DNA of 64,000 nucleotides, from assembly GCF_002575655.3 (NCBI RefSeq), contig NC_053039.3, positions 220,615,622 to 220,679,621 on the forward strand, given 5' to 3'. The notes under the pieces were generated by a model. That model saw nothing but the letters and a program-made list of their open reading frames with translations. It was not told the origin of the DNA and ran no database searches. This stretch comes from Aegilops tauschii subsp. strangulata (taxonomy: Eukaryota; Streptophyta; Magnoliopsida; Poales; Poaceae). Made by a program: the position numbers and the translations under genes. Numbering within the stretch: the stretch's first letter is position 1; each line of letters starts with the position of its first letter. This document shows positions 22,767-35,455 of this stretch, in pieces.

Positions 22767-25700
22767 AGTTGGTAATCAGAGCCATCCCCGACTTAGGAGC
22801 CCCCTGCTTGATCGAATCGCTGACGTTGTTGAGTCTAGAACAAAAATGTTTTGAGTCTTAGGATTATATATATCGGAGAGTAGGATTCTTTTTACTTCTC
22901 AGTTCCTTCGTCGCTCTGGTGAGGCCTCCTGACGTAGAAGTTTTGACTCTCCTCTCCTCAAATTTCACTAAAAAAATTAGGATCACGCGGGTATCTTGGA
23001 ATTGTTCCGATGGTTTCATGACGAGAACATTGTTCTTGGTGCCTCCTGACATTTAGGGGTTGTGGCAGTGTCCCGGGGAGTTGAGCTCCAAGGTGTTGTT
23101 GTCACAATTTTATCGTTGCAGTTCTGGAATACCTGAGTTTCGCCGACATCGAAAATCTCTTTTATGCAGTTGTTGATGAGATCACCTCGACGCCACCCAG
23201 TACTGGGGCGGGAGTTCGGGAGTATTGCCATAACTCGTATAACGGATGCTTTTCGAAGGTTGAGGTACACGATTTCCGAAGGTTTCTTGGTTATGTGTTG
23301 ACGGATGGATACAGCTGGATCTAGGGATTGTTAGTTTGGGTGATATATTTTGTGTCCCCTGTATCCCCAACACCAGATTGCATAACCAGAAAGTTTCAGG
23401 AGTTTATAAGTGGGAATTCAAGTAGCTCCTAGATTATCTTTCCAACAGACACATGATACGATATGGGATCTATCATATGTTTGCTTCCGGCTTATTCTGC
23501 AAGCCAAATCCTTTGTTTTGTTTTGGTTTGTGGTATTCGAGTTGCTTCGAAGTCAAGTGTTGATTCCTTACGTTTCCTAAGTGGTGTTCTCATATTTCTA
23601 TGGGAGTGCTAATCCTTCTTGATCTCTGAGGTTGTCATGTCAACTCTTTTCCAACCGGCGTGCTTCTCTTCAAGTGGATCCGATCATTTCAACATCCGCA
23701 AGATCAACTCTAAGTTTTCTCAACGGTATTTGTTTCATCCGTCCCAAGTTGCCTTTGTTTTCCCGCCCTCCCACCCTTTTCCTTCAAGGAATCAGATGTC
23801 TTAACCAAGTATCCATTTTATTCATGTGAAGTCTCTTCATTCTTTTCCGTCAATGTTCTCATCCGGTGATTCTCAGGAAGATACTAACGGAGCCCTAACT
23901 TCATCATTATTCGTTCTCTTTCTTCTCCAGTGGATTAAATTCAAGCTTTGTCGATCATATCTTTTCCTCGTTTCAAATGTTTTTCTCATACCGGTGCACC
24001 TCTTAATCATCCACTTCTCGCTATTCAATTGTTCCGGAGTGCTGAAGATGCCTCAGGAGATTCATGTTCATTCCTAATCCGTTCTAACTATTTCGAGGTT
24101 GTTACCTCATTCAAGCCATTTAATTCAACCGGCACAATCTTTCTTTTAATCATTCAACGGTGTATCTTTTGAGTGGGCCCTAACCCACAGGTCTTTTCCC
24201 AGGATCTTACCTAACTCTTCTAATTCTTTCCGGAGTTATTCTCAAATTCATTACAAAGTTTGACGTAAGAATGAATTATCATCAGTCAAATGTCTTTCTC
24301 CAAGATCTTTCAAATTCTTTTCATTGTTGGTTCAATCTTTCTAATTTTCATCCCGGAGTATCTCAACAATTCATGGTGGTGTTTCTCATCGTCATTCTCA
24401 ACATTTGAAGACCGAAGAAGAGTTCCTCTTCAATCTTATCCGTTCTCTCAAAGATTCATGGTTATAGCTTGATGCCATCCTCTCATAATTGTTTTCGATC
24501 GTGAGAATTCTTTCACCCACCCGGAGCATTTCAGAAGTCTTTTCAGTTTGATTCTCCGGAGCCATCATCTCAGAATTATTCATTCTCTGCTTTTAGATCT
24601 CATTCTCCAAATCTTACCGGTGCATCATTCAAATATCCTCTAATCAGTTCATGATATCTTCGTTTCACTTGTATCTAAATTCTTTCAAGTATCTTCGTTC
24701 ATTTTCTAATTCTTCCCAGTGTTTCTTTATCTTTTCTTCGTTCATTTTCAATTCTTACAGTGGTTCATTCAAGAGTTCTCTTCCTTGGTTATCATATCAA
24801 TTCATTCGTTCTTTCCAAATCCTACCGGCGGATCGTTGAAGACTTTTCTCAAGTTTGCGCTATATCTCTCTTAATCCTTTCTACGAGAATAAGTAGTATG
24901 CCAAATCCGTTGATTGTCATCAATCTAAATTGGTGAAGGATACGCGTAATGTAATTCTTATTCTTGTTTCCTCCAAGTGATTAATTCCTTCTTCCGGAGT
25001 TCGTTCATGATACCAAATTCTCGGTTCCAAGTTGTTCACCTTTTCTTTCCGGAGCTCCAAGTTATTTCAATTATATCATTTCAAAGCTTCATCTAATCAT
25101 TGCAAGGGTTCTCCCGGAGTTCTTTTCAACTTTCCCTTTCGTTTGATCATTCTTTTATTATCGTAGTTCTTCATGGAGGATCAACATGGTGGCTCATCAA
25201 GGATTCCTTTCATTCTTCAATTGTTCTTCAAGAATTCTCTTGAAGTTATGATCCGTCAAGCCATACTTCAAAATAAACATGGTGCTCAACACATGTTTGT
25301 TTTGAGGAGTTCAAGCATTCTTCATCTCGCATTCCGAAGTGCAATTCTTTCTACCTTATCTCTTGAGATGGTGTTATGTCATTCTTAAAAATTTCCCTTC
25401 GCGATTCAAGTTGTCAAGAATGAGATATTTTAAATCCATCATTTTCTCTTCGTTCAGGAGATGGTCTCAACCTATCAATCCCTCCATTGGAGTTATCTTG
25501 GTAAAGATTTCACCTAAAGCTTTCCCTAAGGAATGTTGCTATTATGGTGCTTATCAATGATACAAGTTTTCTCATATCCTCTTGGTGAAAGAAGTTTTTC
25601 ATCTCGCTGGTGTTATCAATTATTTTATTTATTTTCGTTAGTGGCAGATTTGCAACTCAAATTTTGAGGTCTTTTCCATAAGCCCACTACAAGCTTATCC

Positions 25701-26447
25701 TTTTTCGCTGTTGGTTTTCCAACAACTCCGTTCTAACCTTCTTGGAAGGATGCTTTCCAAGCTCATTTGTGGCAGAAGTTGGCATTTTCATCTCCATTCT
25801 TTTATTCCAATGTTCTATCTTCTATTATTTCTTCTGGAGGCAATGTGAAGGTTGCTCTCTTCATCCCATCTTCTCGTTTTGTCAAGATCATGTTCTTTTC
25901 CTTGCTTATATCCATTTAACCGGAGTGTTGTGTCTATCATTCCTCTTTTAACCGAAGTCTCATCCAAGTGCTTTCATTTTGCCAAGTTCATATTCTATCC
26001 CTCCCATTTTCCAACCGGAGCGTTATCGTAATTGATCATTATTGTTCCTTGTACATCTCGTTTCAACCGGAGTGTTTGCATGTACTTCTTGTCCATTGTT
26101 CTCGTCATTCATAGATTTGCAAACTCCAAGGTTCACATGGAGTTCCTTGTTTCTCTTTTCTACTGGTGTGCTTTCATATTCCTTTTGATCCGTTAAGCTC
26201 TTGTTCCATATTCTTCAACCTACAAAGGTTCTCGCAATGTTCCTTGTTCCTCTTTGATAACGGAGTGTTTTCAATCTCGTTCATCTCCCTTGTATTCTCT
26301 CTTTTCGTTCGTTCAATCTCTCAAGGTTCGTGGTTTCACTCGTTTGTCAAAGAAGCAACTTAGCTTTACCTCTTCTCTTCCTCTTCTGCTTTTCTCTGGT
26401 GCCGTCCTTAGATCTCGGGACGAGATCCTCTTGTAGTGGTGGAGTGT
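22767..26447 (+). other. L1 internal region, non-coding
   Basis: A primer-like sequence TGGTAATCAGAGCC (22770-22783) differs from the initiator-Met complement by one extra A. The following 3.6 kb are pyrimidine-rich on the plus strand and carry repeated ACCGG and CCGGAG motifs (for example 24029, 24226, 24350, 24518, 24993, 25047, 25112, 25918, 26013, 26068). No frame exceeds 84 codons and none matches a retroelement protein. A purine tract GTAGTGGTGGAGTGT (26433-26447) abuts the 3' LTR. Confidence 0.85.
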
Positions 26448-29400
26448 TCTGACGCCCCAAGACCGACGCTCCAGATGCCTTCCTTGTTTTTCGTTGTTGC
26501 CGTGTGTTTTATTTGCTTGTTGCATTCATCATGTCATCATGAGCATTGCATTCTCATGTTTTCATAAAACTTGCATCCGTTCATAGTGCCGCTTCTCCTT
26601 CATCTCGGTGTCCTTTCTCAGATCGACCGGGTTTTGCTTCCCTCTTGTCTGGCCGCATAACCTCTCCACACAACCCACACTCTTTGCTGCCTTGTCCAAA
26701 AACTTCCCCGAACCGCACGGTCATGACCAGTGGGTCCGGAAAAATCCTGATTTATCCTAAACATCATCCGTTCTTTGTTTAGACCACCCGAAGCCGTCCG
26801 ATAAAAATCGAGGGGCTAATCCCCTCTCATATTAGCCACCTACTATATATAGTGGGCAGCCCCTAATCAAATCAGACCAAACCCTAAATTTTAGGGAGAT
26901 GTCCCATCCATCAATCCCCATGCTGCCGCCACCTTCTCCACCTTCCTCATTTTCCCCATTGAGCCAACCACCAGCCAGATCCATTCCAGCCCGCAGCTCC
27001 CCTTCTCCACCCTCGGATGAAGATCCAAGGGATCTCCTCGTGCCAGCCAGGGCCTTCCGGCAGCTTCCCTCGCTCTGGATCGGGCTCCCCATCTCCCGAG
27101 CACCTCCTTGCCGCGTCGCGCCGGCCGGCCGCCGATGACCCGAGACCAGGCGCCCTGTGCCCGCGACCCTCGCCTGAGCCGGCGACCTCCAGCAGCAACA
27201 ACCTCGCCAGAGATGGGTTCCCCGCCGTGCCCTGCTCCCTTCCTTCCCCATCTGCTCTCTCTTTTTCTCTCTCTCACGCTGCTCTCTCTCTCTCTGTTGT
27301 CCTCGTAGTGCCGCCATGGAGGCCCCAGCTCCAACCCGTAGCAGCTGCTCTGCCGGAGTCGCCAGTGCCTCGTCTGCCTCCCCTACATCACGCCCCGTCG
27401 CCGGGAGCTCGTCCCCAAGTCCCGCCAGCGCCGCCTCGCCAAGTCGTCGCCGTCCCCACCTCCGGTGCCCAAGCTGCGTCGTCGCCTGCCGCAGTCCCTA
27501 TCGCCGTCGTCTTCAACTGTTCCTGAGGAGGACGACGCCCTCCTGTCCGTCTCGAGCGCCAAGTCCCTCGCCTCGCTGCCTCGTCGCCGCAGCAAAAGCA
27601 GCAGTTCGCCAAGTCCCGGCAACCGCTCCACCTCTGCGCGCCCGTCGCCTCCTCCACCGGATCTCGTCCACTCTGTCGCCCAACCACCGGTCTCCTTCGC
27701 TGCATCGAGCAGCACCAGTTCAGACAGGGGAGGGTGATGCCTCTGCCTCGACACCTCCCGTTGACCGCGCGTGGGCCTCCTCTGTCCTCGCCAAGGGCCA
27801 GCGCCCACCTCTGCCTCCCCTTCAACCGGCCTCCCTCTGCCCCAGCTAGGCCGAGCCCATGGGTGAGCAGCCCTCCAGCCCCTCCTCTCTGTTCAGCCCA
27901 GCAGATTCGGCTCGTGGATGTTTTTTTTCCAGTCTCTACGAATTTAGCATTTTCCTGAAAACTGCAGTTTTACAGAAAAACCCTCAAACATCATGCATAT
28001 AATAACTCTTTAACAGTGCATCATATGTAAAAACATTATATATGAAAAGTGCTTAGAATTTCATCTAGTTTCATAATATGCTACTTTCATCCATGTTTGA
28101 AATGTTTAAATTGCTGTTTGGTTAAATTTGCTCAAATGCCATGGTAAAATGATTTATTTCATAACTAAATAACCGTAGCTCGGATTTAAATAAACTTTAT
28201 ATGTAAATGGGGTAGAAAAATGCATAGATTAACTTGGTGCTCTTTATTTTGCTGTTTAACAACATTAAAATTGTGTTTATGGCAGTACAGTACCAAATCT
28301 AAAATATGCACATGAGGATTTTCCGGAATTGTTATTTGTTGTTCCGGCCTCATTTAAACTTGCCTAAATAGTTAGTTTACTTATGCTTCACCTCTTGCCA
28401 TGTTAATCAACATTTAATATTGTTGGGTACATAAACGAGAGAGAACTAAATAATTGATGTGGTGTTTCGTCAATATGCAACTCGTTGCATATTGAGCTCA
28501 CTTAATTTGTAGTGTTGTTTGTTGCACTTTGCCATGCCATGCCTCATTAAATTGGACATGCATCATACTTGTTTGTGCATCATGCCATGTGTATGTGGTG
28601 GTTGTTTACTATGTTGTTTGTTTCTTTTCGGGTTGCTTCTGTCGTTAGCTTCGGTTTCGTTCCGGAGTTGTGAGGATTCGTTCGACTACATCCGTTTGTC
28701 TTCTTCATGGACTCGTTCTTCTTCCTAGCGGGATTTCAGGCAAGATGACCATACCCTCAAAATCACTTCTATCTTTGCTTGCTAGTTGCTCACTCTACCG
28801 CTATGCTTGCGCTACCTACCACTTGTTTATCATGCCTCCCTTATTGCCATGTCAAGCCTCTAACCATCCTTTCCTAGCAAGCCGTTGTTTTGCTATGTTG
28901 CCGCTTTTGCTCAGCCCCTCTTATAGCGTTGTTAGTTGCAGGTGAAGATGAAGTTTGTTCCATGTTGGAACATGGATATGTTGGGATATCACAATATCTC
29001 TTATTTAATTAATGCATCTATATACTTGGTAAAGGGTGGAAGGCTCGGCCTTATGCCTGGTGTTTTGTTCCACTCTTTCCACCCTAGTTTCCATCATACC
29101 GGTGTTATGTTCCTTGAGTTTGCGTTCCTCACGCGGTTGGGTGATTTATGGGACCCCCTTGACAGTTCGCTTTGAATAAAACTCCTCCAGCAAGGCCCAA
29201 CCTTGGTTTTACCATTTGCCTACCTAAGCCTTTTTCCCTTGAGTTCTGCAGACTCAAGGGTCATCTTTATTTACCCCCCCGGGCCAGTGCTCCTTCGAGT
29301 GCTAGTCCAAACCGAGCGATGTCCGGCGCCCCCTGGGCAACCAGGGTCTATGCCAACCCAACGTCTTGCTCATCCGGTGTGCCCTGAGAACGAGATATGT

Positions 29401-30353
29401 GCAGCTCCTATCGGGATTTGTCGGCACATCGGGCGGCTTTGCTGGTCTTTTTTTACCATTGTCGAAATGTCTTGTAAACCAGGATTCCGAGATTGATCGG
29501 GTCTTCCTGGGAGAAGGAATATCCTTCGTTGACCGTGAGAGATTATATTGGGCTAAGTTGGGACACCCCTGCAGGGTATTATCTTTCGAAAGCCGTGCCC
29601 GCGGTTATGTGGCAGATGGGAATTTGTTAATATCCGGTTGTAGAGAACTTGACACTTGACTTAACTAAAACGCATCAACCGCGTGTGTAGCCGTGATGGT
29701 CTCTTCTCGGCGGAGTCCGGGAAGTGAACACGGTTTTTGGGTTATGTTTGACGTAAGTAGGAGTTCAGGATCACTTCTTGATCATTACTAGTTGACGACC
29801 GTTCCGTTGCTTCTCTTCTCGCTCTTATTTGCGTATGTTAGCCACCATATATGCTTAGTGCTTGCTGCAGCTCCACCTCACTACCTTCTCCTACCCATAA
29901 GATTAAATAGTCTTGATCTCGCGGGTGTGAGATTGCTGAGTCCTCGTGACTCACAGATTCTACCAAAACAGTTGCAGGTGCCGACGATACCAGTGCAGGT
30001 GACGCAACCGAGCTCAAGTGGGAGTTTGACGAGGAACTTGGTCATTACTATGTTTCGTTTCCTGATGATCAGTAGTGGAGCCCAGTTGGGACGATCGAGG
30101 ATCTAGCATTTGGGGTTATCTTCTATTCATTTGGATTTGACCGTAGTCGGTCTATGTGTGTACTCTGAATGATGTATGAATTTATTTATGTATTGTGTGA
30201 AGTGGCGATTGTAAGCCAACTCTTTATCCCATTCTTGTTCATTACATGGGATTGTGTGAAGATGAGCCTTCTTGCGACAAAACCTACAATGCGGTTATGC
30301 CTCTAAGTCGTGCCTCGACACGTGAGAGATATAGCCGCATCATGGGTGTTACA
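26448..30353 (+). repeat. L1 3' LTR
   Basis: 3906 bp, opening TCTGACGCC, a one-base change from the TGTGACGCC of the 5' LTR at the normally invariant second position, and closing GGTGTTACA. A TATATATA box lies at 26844-26851. The poly-C run near 29274 is shorter than in the 5' copy. Confidence 0.92.
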
Positions 30354-32260
30354 GTAATGGTGTGTCCGAACATCGTAACCGTACTTCATTAGATATGGTG
30401 CGATCTATGATGTCTCTTACCGATCTACCACTATCGTTTTGGGGTTATGCATTTGAGACAGCTGCATTCACGTTAAATAGGGCACCATCTAAATCCGTTG
30501 AGATGACACCATATGAACTGTGGTTTGGCAAGAAACCAAAGTTGTCGTTTCTTAAAGTTTGGGGTTGCGATGCTTATGTGAAAAAGTTTCATCCTGATAA
30601 GCTCAAACCCAAATCGGAAAAAATGTGTCTTCATAGGATACCCAAAGGAGACTATTGGGTACACCTTCTATCACAGATCCGAAGGCAAGACATTTGTTGC
30701 TAAGAATGGATCCTTTCTAGAGAAGGAGTTTCTCTCGAAAGAAGTGAGTGGGAGGAAAGTAGAACTTGATGAGGTAACTGTACTTGCTCCCTTATTGGAA
30801 AGTAGTTCATCACAGAAATCTATTCCTGTGACTACTACACCAATTAGTGAGGAAGCTAATGATGATGATCATGTAAATTCAGATCAAGTTACTACCGAAC
30901 CTCGTAGGTCAACCAGAGTGAGATCCGCACCAGAGTGGTACGGTAATCGTGTTCTGGAGGTCATGTTACTTGACCATGACGAACCTACGAACTATGAGGA
31001 AGCAATGATGAGCCCAGATTCCGCGTAATGGCTTGAGGCCATGAAATCTGAGATGGGATCCATGTATGAGAACAAAGTGTGGACTTTGGTTGACTTGCCC
31101 GACGATCGGCAAGCCATAGAAAATAAATGGATCTTCAAGAGGGAGACGGACGCTGATAGTAGTGTTACTATCTACAAAGCTAGACTTGTCGAAAAAGGTT
31201 TTGACAAAGTTCAAGATGTTGACTACAATGAGATTTTCTCACTCGTAGCGATGCTTAAGTCTGTCCGAATCATGTTAGCAAATTACCATATTTTATGAAA
31301 TCTGGAAAATGGATGTCAAAACTACATTCCTTAATGGATTTCTTAAAGAAGAGTTGTATATGATGCAACCAGAAGGTTTTGGCGATCCTAAAGGTGCTAA
31401 CAAAATGTGCAAGTTCCAGTGATCCATCTATGGACGGGTGCAAGCATCTCGGAGTTGGGATATACAATTTGATGAGTTGATCAAAGCATATAATTTTATA
31501 CAGAATTGCGGTGAAGCCTGTATTTACAAGAAAGTGAGTGGGAGCACTACAACATTTCTGATAAATATATGTGAATGACATATTGTTGATCGGAAATAAT
31601 GTAGAATTTTCTGGAAAGCATAAAGGAGTATGTGAATGGAATTTTTCAAAGAAAGACTTCAGTGAAGCTGCTTACATATTGAGCATCAAGATCTATAGAG
31701 ATAGATCAAGACGCTTGATAAATTTTTTCAATGACTACATACCTTGACAAGATTTTGAAGTGGTTCAAAATACAACAGTCAAAGTAAGAGTTCTTGCCTG
31801 TGTTACAAGGTGTGAAATTGAGTAAGACTCAAAGCCCGACCACGACAGAAAATAGAGAGAGAATGAAAGTCATTCCCTATGCCTCAGCCATAGGTTCTAT
31901 AAAGTATGCCATGCTGTGTACCGGACCTATTGTATACCCTACACTAAGTTTGGCAAGGGATTACAATAGTGATCTAGGAGTAGATCACTGGACAGCGGTC
32001 AAAATTATCCTTAGTGGAATAACGATATGTTTCTCGATTATGGAGGTGACAAAAGGTTCGTCGTAAAGGGTTACGTCGATGCAAATTTTGACACTGATCC
32101 AGATGACTCTAAGTCTCAATCTGGATGCATATTGAAAGTGGGAGCAATTAGCTAGAGTAGCTCCGTGCAGAGCATTGTTGACATAGAAATTTCTAAAATA
32201 CATACGGATCTGAATGTGGCAGACCCGTTGACTAAACTTCTCTCACAAGCAAAACATGAT
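30354..32260 (+). pseudogene. C1 internal A: integrase end, reverse transcriptase and RNase H remnants
   Basis: Resumes after L1 with the integrase Glu motif (NGVSEHRNRT), then MVRSMMSLTDLPLSFWGYA and PYELWFGKKPKLSFLKVWG. A one-base insertion near 30620 shifts the frame. A reverse transcriptase start follows (TLVDLPDDRQAIENKWIFKR, about 31080), then fragments around [22 protein letters not shown], and RNase H remnants (PYASAIGSIKYAMLCTGP, about 31880; then the segment before ADPLTKLLS near 32220). The catalytic YVDD is not intact: near 31570 the frame reads ICE and stops. Most stops recur in internal B. Confidence 0.85.
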
Positions 32261-32278
32261 CACACCTTATTAATCTTT

Positions 32279-32440
32279 GGGTGTTAATCACATAGCGATG
32301 TGAACTAGATTATTGACTCTAGTAAACCCTTTGGGTGTAGGTCACATGACGATGTGAACTATGGGTGTTAATCACATGGTGATGTGAACTATTGGTGTTA
32401 AATCACATGGCGAAGTGAACTAGATTGTTGACTCTAGTGC
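32279..32440 (+). repeat. Short tandem repeats before the C1 LTR 2 purine tract
   Basis: Four imperfect units of the form GGGTGTTAATCACATGGCGATGTGAACT, some with an ACTAGATTATTGACTCTAG tail, lie just upstream of the purine tract AAGTGGGAGAC (32441-32451). The same array is found at 39121-39282. Angela-type A1 has only a single related unit at this position. Confidence 0.85.
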
Positions 32441-32451
32441 AAGTGGGAGAC

Positions 32452-34196
32452 TGAAGGAAATATGCCCTAGAGGCAATAATAAAGTTATTATTTATTTCCT
32501 TATTACATGATAAATGTTTATTATTCATGCTAGAATTGTATTAACCGGAAACATGATACATGTGTGAATACATAGACAAACAGAGTGTCACTAGTATGCC
32601 TTTACTTGACTAGCTCGTTGATCAAAGATGGTTATGTTTCCTAGCCATAGACATGAGTTGTCATTTGATTAACGGGATCAGATCATTAGGAGAATGATGT
32701 GATTGACTTGACCCATTCCGTTAGCTTAGCACTTGATCATTTAGTATGTTGCTATTGCTTTCTTCATGACTTATACATGTTCCTATGACTATGAGATTAT
32801 GCAATTCCCGTTTACCGGAGGAACACTTTGTTTGCTACCAAACTCCACAACATAACTGGGTGATTATAAAGGTGCTCTAGAGGTGTCTCCGAAGGTACTT
32901 GTTGAGTTGGCGTATTTCAAGATTAGGATTTGTCAATCCGATTGTAGGAGAGGTATCTCTGGGCCCACTCGGTAATACACATCACTATAAGCCTTGCAAG
33001 CATTGTAACTAATGAGTTAGTTGCGGGATGATGTATTACGGAACGAGTAAAGAGACTTGCCGGTAACGATATTGAACTAGGTATTGAGATACCGACGATC
33101 GAACCTCGGGCAAGTAACATACCGATGACAAAGGGAACAACGTATGTTGTTATGCGGTTTGCCCGATAAAGATCTTCGTAGAATATGTGGGAGCCAATAT
33201 GAGCATCCAGGTTCCGCTATTGGTTATTGACCGGATACGTGTCTCGGTCATGTCTACATAGTTCTCGAACCCGTAGGGTCCGCACGCTTAAAGTTCGGTG
33301 ACGATCGGTATTATGAGTTTTTGAGTTTTGATGTACCGAAGGTAGTTCGGAGTCCCGAATATGATCACGGACATGACGAGGTGTCTCAAAATAGTCGAGA
33401 CATAAGGATCGACATATTGGACGACTATATTCGGACACCGGAAGTGTTCCGGGTGATTTCGGAGAAAACCGGAGTGCCGGAGGGGTTACCGGAACCCCCC
33501 GGGGAAGTATTGGGCCTTAGTGGGCCTGAGGGGAGAGAGAGGGCAGCACCCCAGGAGGTGGCGCGCCCCCTCCCATGAGGAGTCCGAATTGGACTAGGGG
33601 AGGGGGGCGGCCCCTCTTTCCCTCTCCTTCTCCCTCTCTTTCCTTCCCCCTTCCCTCTTCCTAGTTGGACTAGGAAAGGGGAGTCCTACTCCTACTAGGA
33701 GGAGGACTCCCCCTCCTTGTCGCGCCCCAAGGGTCGGCCGGCCTCCCTCCTTGCTCCTTTATATATGGGGGCAGGGGGCACCTCTAGACACAACAAGTTG
33801 ATCTGTTGATCTCTCCCAGCCGTGTGCGGTGCCCCCTCCACCATATTCCACCTCGGTCATATCGTAGCGGTGCTTAGGCGAAGCCCTGCGTCGGCAGCAT
33901 CATCATCACCGTCACCACGCCGTCGTGCTGAAGGAACTCTCCCTCGAAGCTCTACTGGATCATGAGTTCATGGGACGTCATCGAGCTGAACGTGTGCTGA
34001 ACTCGGAGGTGCCGTGCGTTCGGTACTTGGATCGGTCGGATCCTGAAGACGTACGACTACATCAACCGCGTTGTCATAACGCTTCCGCTTTCGGTCTACG
34101 AGGGTACGTGGACACACTCTCCCCTCTCGTTGCTATGCATCACCATGATCCTGTGTGTGCATATGATTTTTTTCGAAATTACTACGTTCCCCAACA
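32452..34196 (+). repeat. C1 LTR 2 (shared central LTR)
   Basis: 1745 bp, TGAAGGAAATATG to CCCCAACA. It is preceded by a purine tract (end of internal A) and followed by a primer site TGGCATCCGAGCC (34198-34210, start of internal B), so it serves both units. At several sites (TGCCTTTAC, CAGATCATT) it agrees with LTR 3 against LTR 1. Confidence 0.92.
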
Positions 34197-35455
34197 GTGG
34201 CATCCGAGCCAGGTTTATGCGTAGATGTTATATGCACGAGTAGAACACAAGTGAGTGTTGGGCGATACAAGTCATACTTCTTACCAGCATGTCATACTTT
34301 GGTTCAGCGGTATTGTTGGATGAAGCGGCCCGGACCGACATTACGTGTACGCTTACGCGAGACTGGTTCTACCGACGTGCTTTGCACACAGGTGGCTGGC
34401 GGGTGTCAGTTTCTCCAACTTTAGTTGAACCGAGTGTGGCTACGCCCGGTCATTGAGACGGTTAAAACAGCACTAACTTGACGAACTATCGTTGTGGTTT
34501 TGATGCGTAGGTAAGAACGGTTCTTGCTTAAGCCCATAGCAGCCACGTAAAACTTGCAACAACAAAGTAGAGGACGTCTAACTTGTTTTTGCAGGGCATG
34601 TTGTGATGTGATATGGTCAAGACATGATGCTATATTTTTTTGTATGAGATGATCATGTTTTGTTGAAGTTATCGGCAACTGGCGGAAGCCTTATGGTTGT
34701 CTCTTTATGGCATAAGATGCAAGTGCCAAATAATTGCTTTACTTTATCGCTATGCGATAGCAATAGTTGCAAGAGCAATAGTTGGCGAGACGACCATGTG
34801 ACGACACATTGATATAGATCAAGATGATGGAGATCATGGTGTCATGCCGCTGACGATGGAGATCATGACGATGCTTTGGAGATGGATATCAAAGGCACAA
34901 GATGATGATGGCCATATCATGTCACATATTTTGATTGCATGTGATGTTTATCTTTTATACATCTTATTTTGCTTAGTTCGGCGGTAGCTTTATAAGATGA
35001 TCCCTTACTAAAATTTCTAGGTATAAGTGTTCTCCCTGAGTATGCACCGTTGTGAAAGTTCTTCGTGCTGAGACACCATGTGATGATCGGGTCTGATAAG
35101 CTCTACGTTCAAATACAACGGGTGCAAGATAGTTTTGCACACGCGGAATACTTAGGTTAAACTTGACGAGCCTAGCATATGCAGATATGGCCTCGGAACA
35201 CTGAGACCGTAAGGTCGAGCGTGAATCATATAGAAGATATGATCAACATAGTGATGTTCACCATTGAAAACTACTCCATCTCACGTGATGATCGGACATG
35301 GTTTAGTTGATTTGGATCACGTGATCACTTAGATGATTAGAGGGATGTCTAGCTAAGTGGGAGTTCTTAAGTAATATGATTAATTGAACTGTAATTTATC
35401 ATGAACTTAGTCCTGACAGTATTTTGCAAATAATGTTGTAGATCAATAGCTCGCG
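34197..35455 (+). other. Untranslated leader of C1 internal B with primer site
   Basis: TGGCATCCGAGCC at 34198-34210 follows LTR 2. The rest is a close copy of the internal A leader and has no coding signal. Confidence 0.7.

Larger units (their letters stand above)
18850..30353 (+). mobile_element. L1: long-LTR non-coding retrotransposon (LARD-like)
   Basis: Two LTRs of about 3.9 kb (18850-22766 and 26448-30353) enclose a 3.7-kb internal region without any recognisable gag or pol. GTAAT duplications at 18845-18849 and 30354-30358 flank it, and removing L1 plus one duplication restores C1's integrase sequence as seen intact at 37200-37230. An initiator-Met-like primer site and a purine tract mark orientation. 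The architecture matches large retrotransposon derivatives such as barley Sukkula; the sequence family is not assigned. It must have been copied by proteins supplied in trans. The orientation call rests on the primer site next to the left LTR. Confidence 0.92.

Noticed and set aside
26832..27849. Matching long frames in the second L1 LTR
   Set aside because: Copies of the same compositional frames; stops and lengths differ between the two LTRs.
14098..34196. Reading the two left-hand C1 LTRs as one simple Copia element with a separate second element
   Set aside because: There is no target duplication or G1 sequence between units, and the central LTR is bordered by a purine tract on one side and a primer site on the other, so it is shared.
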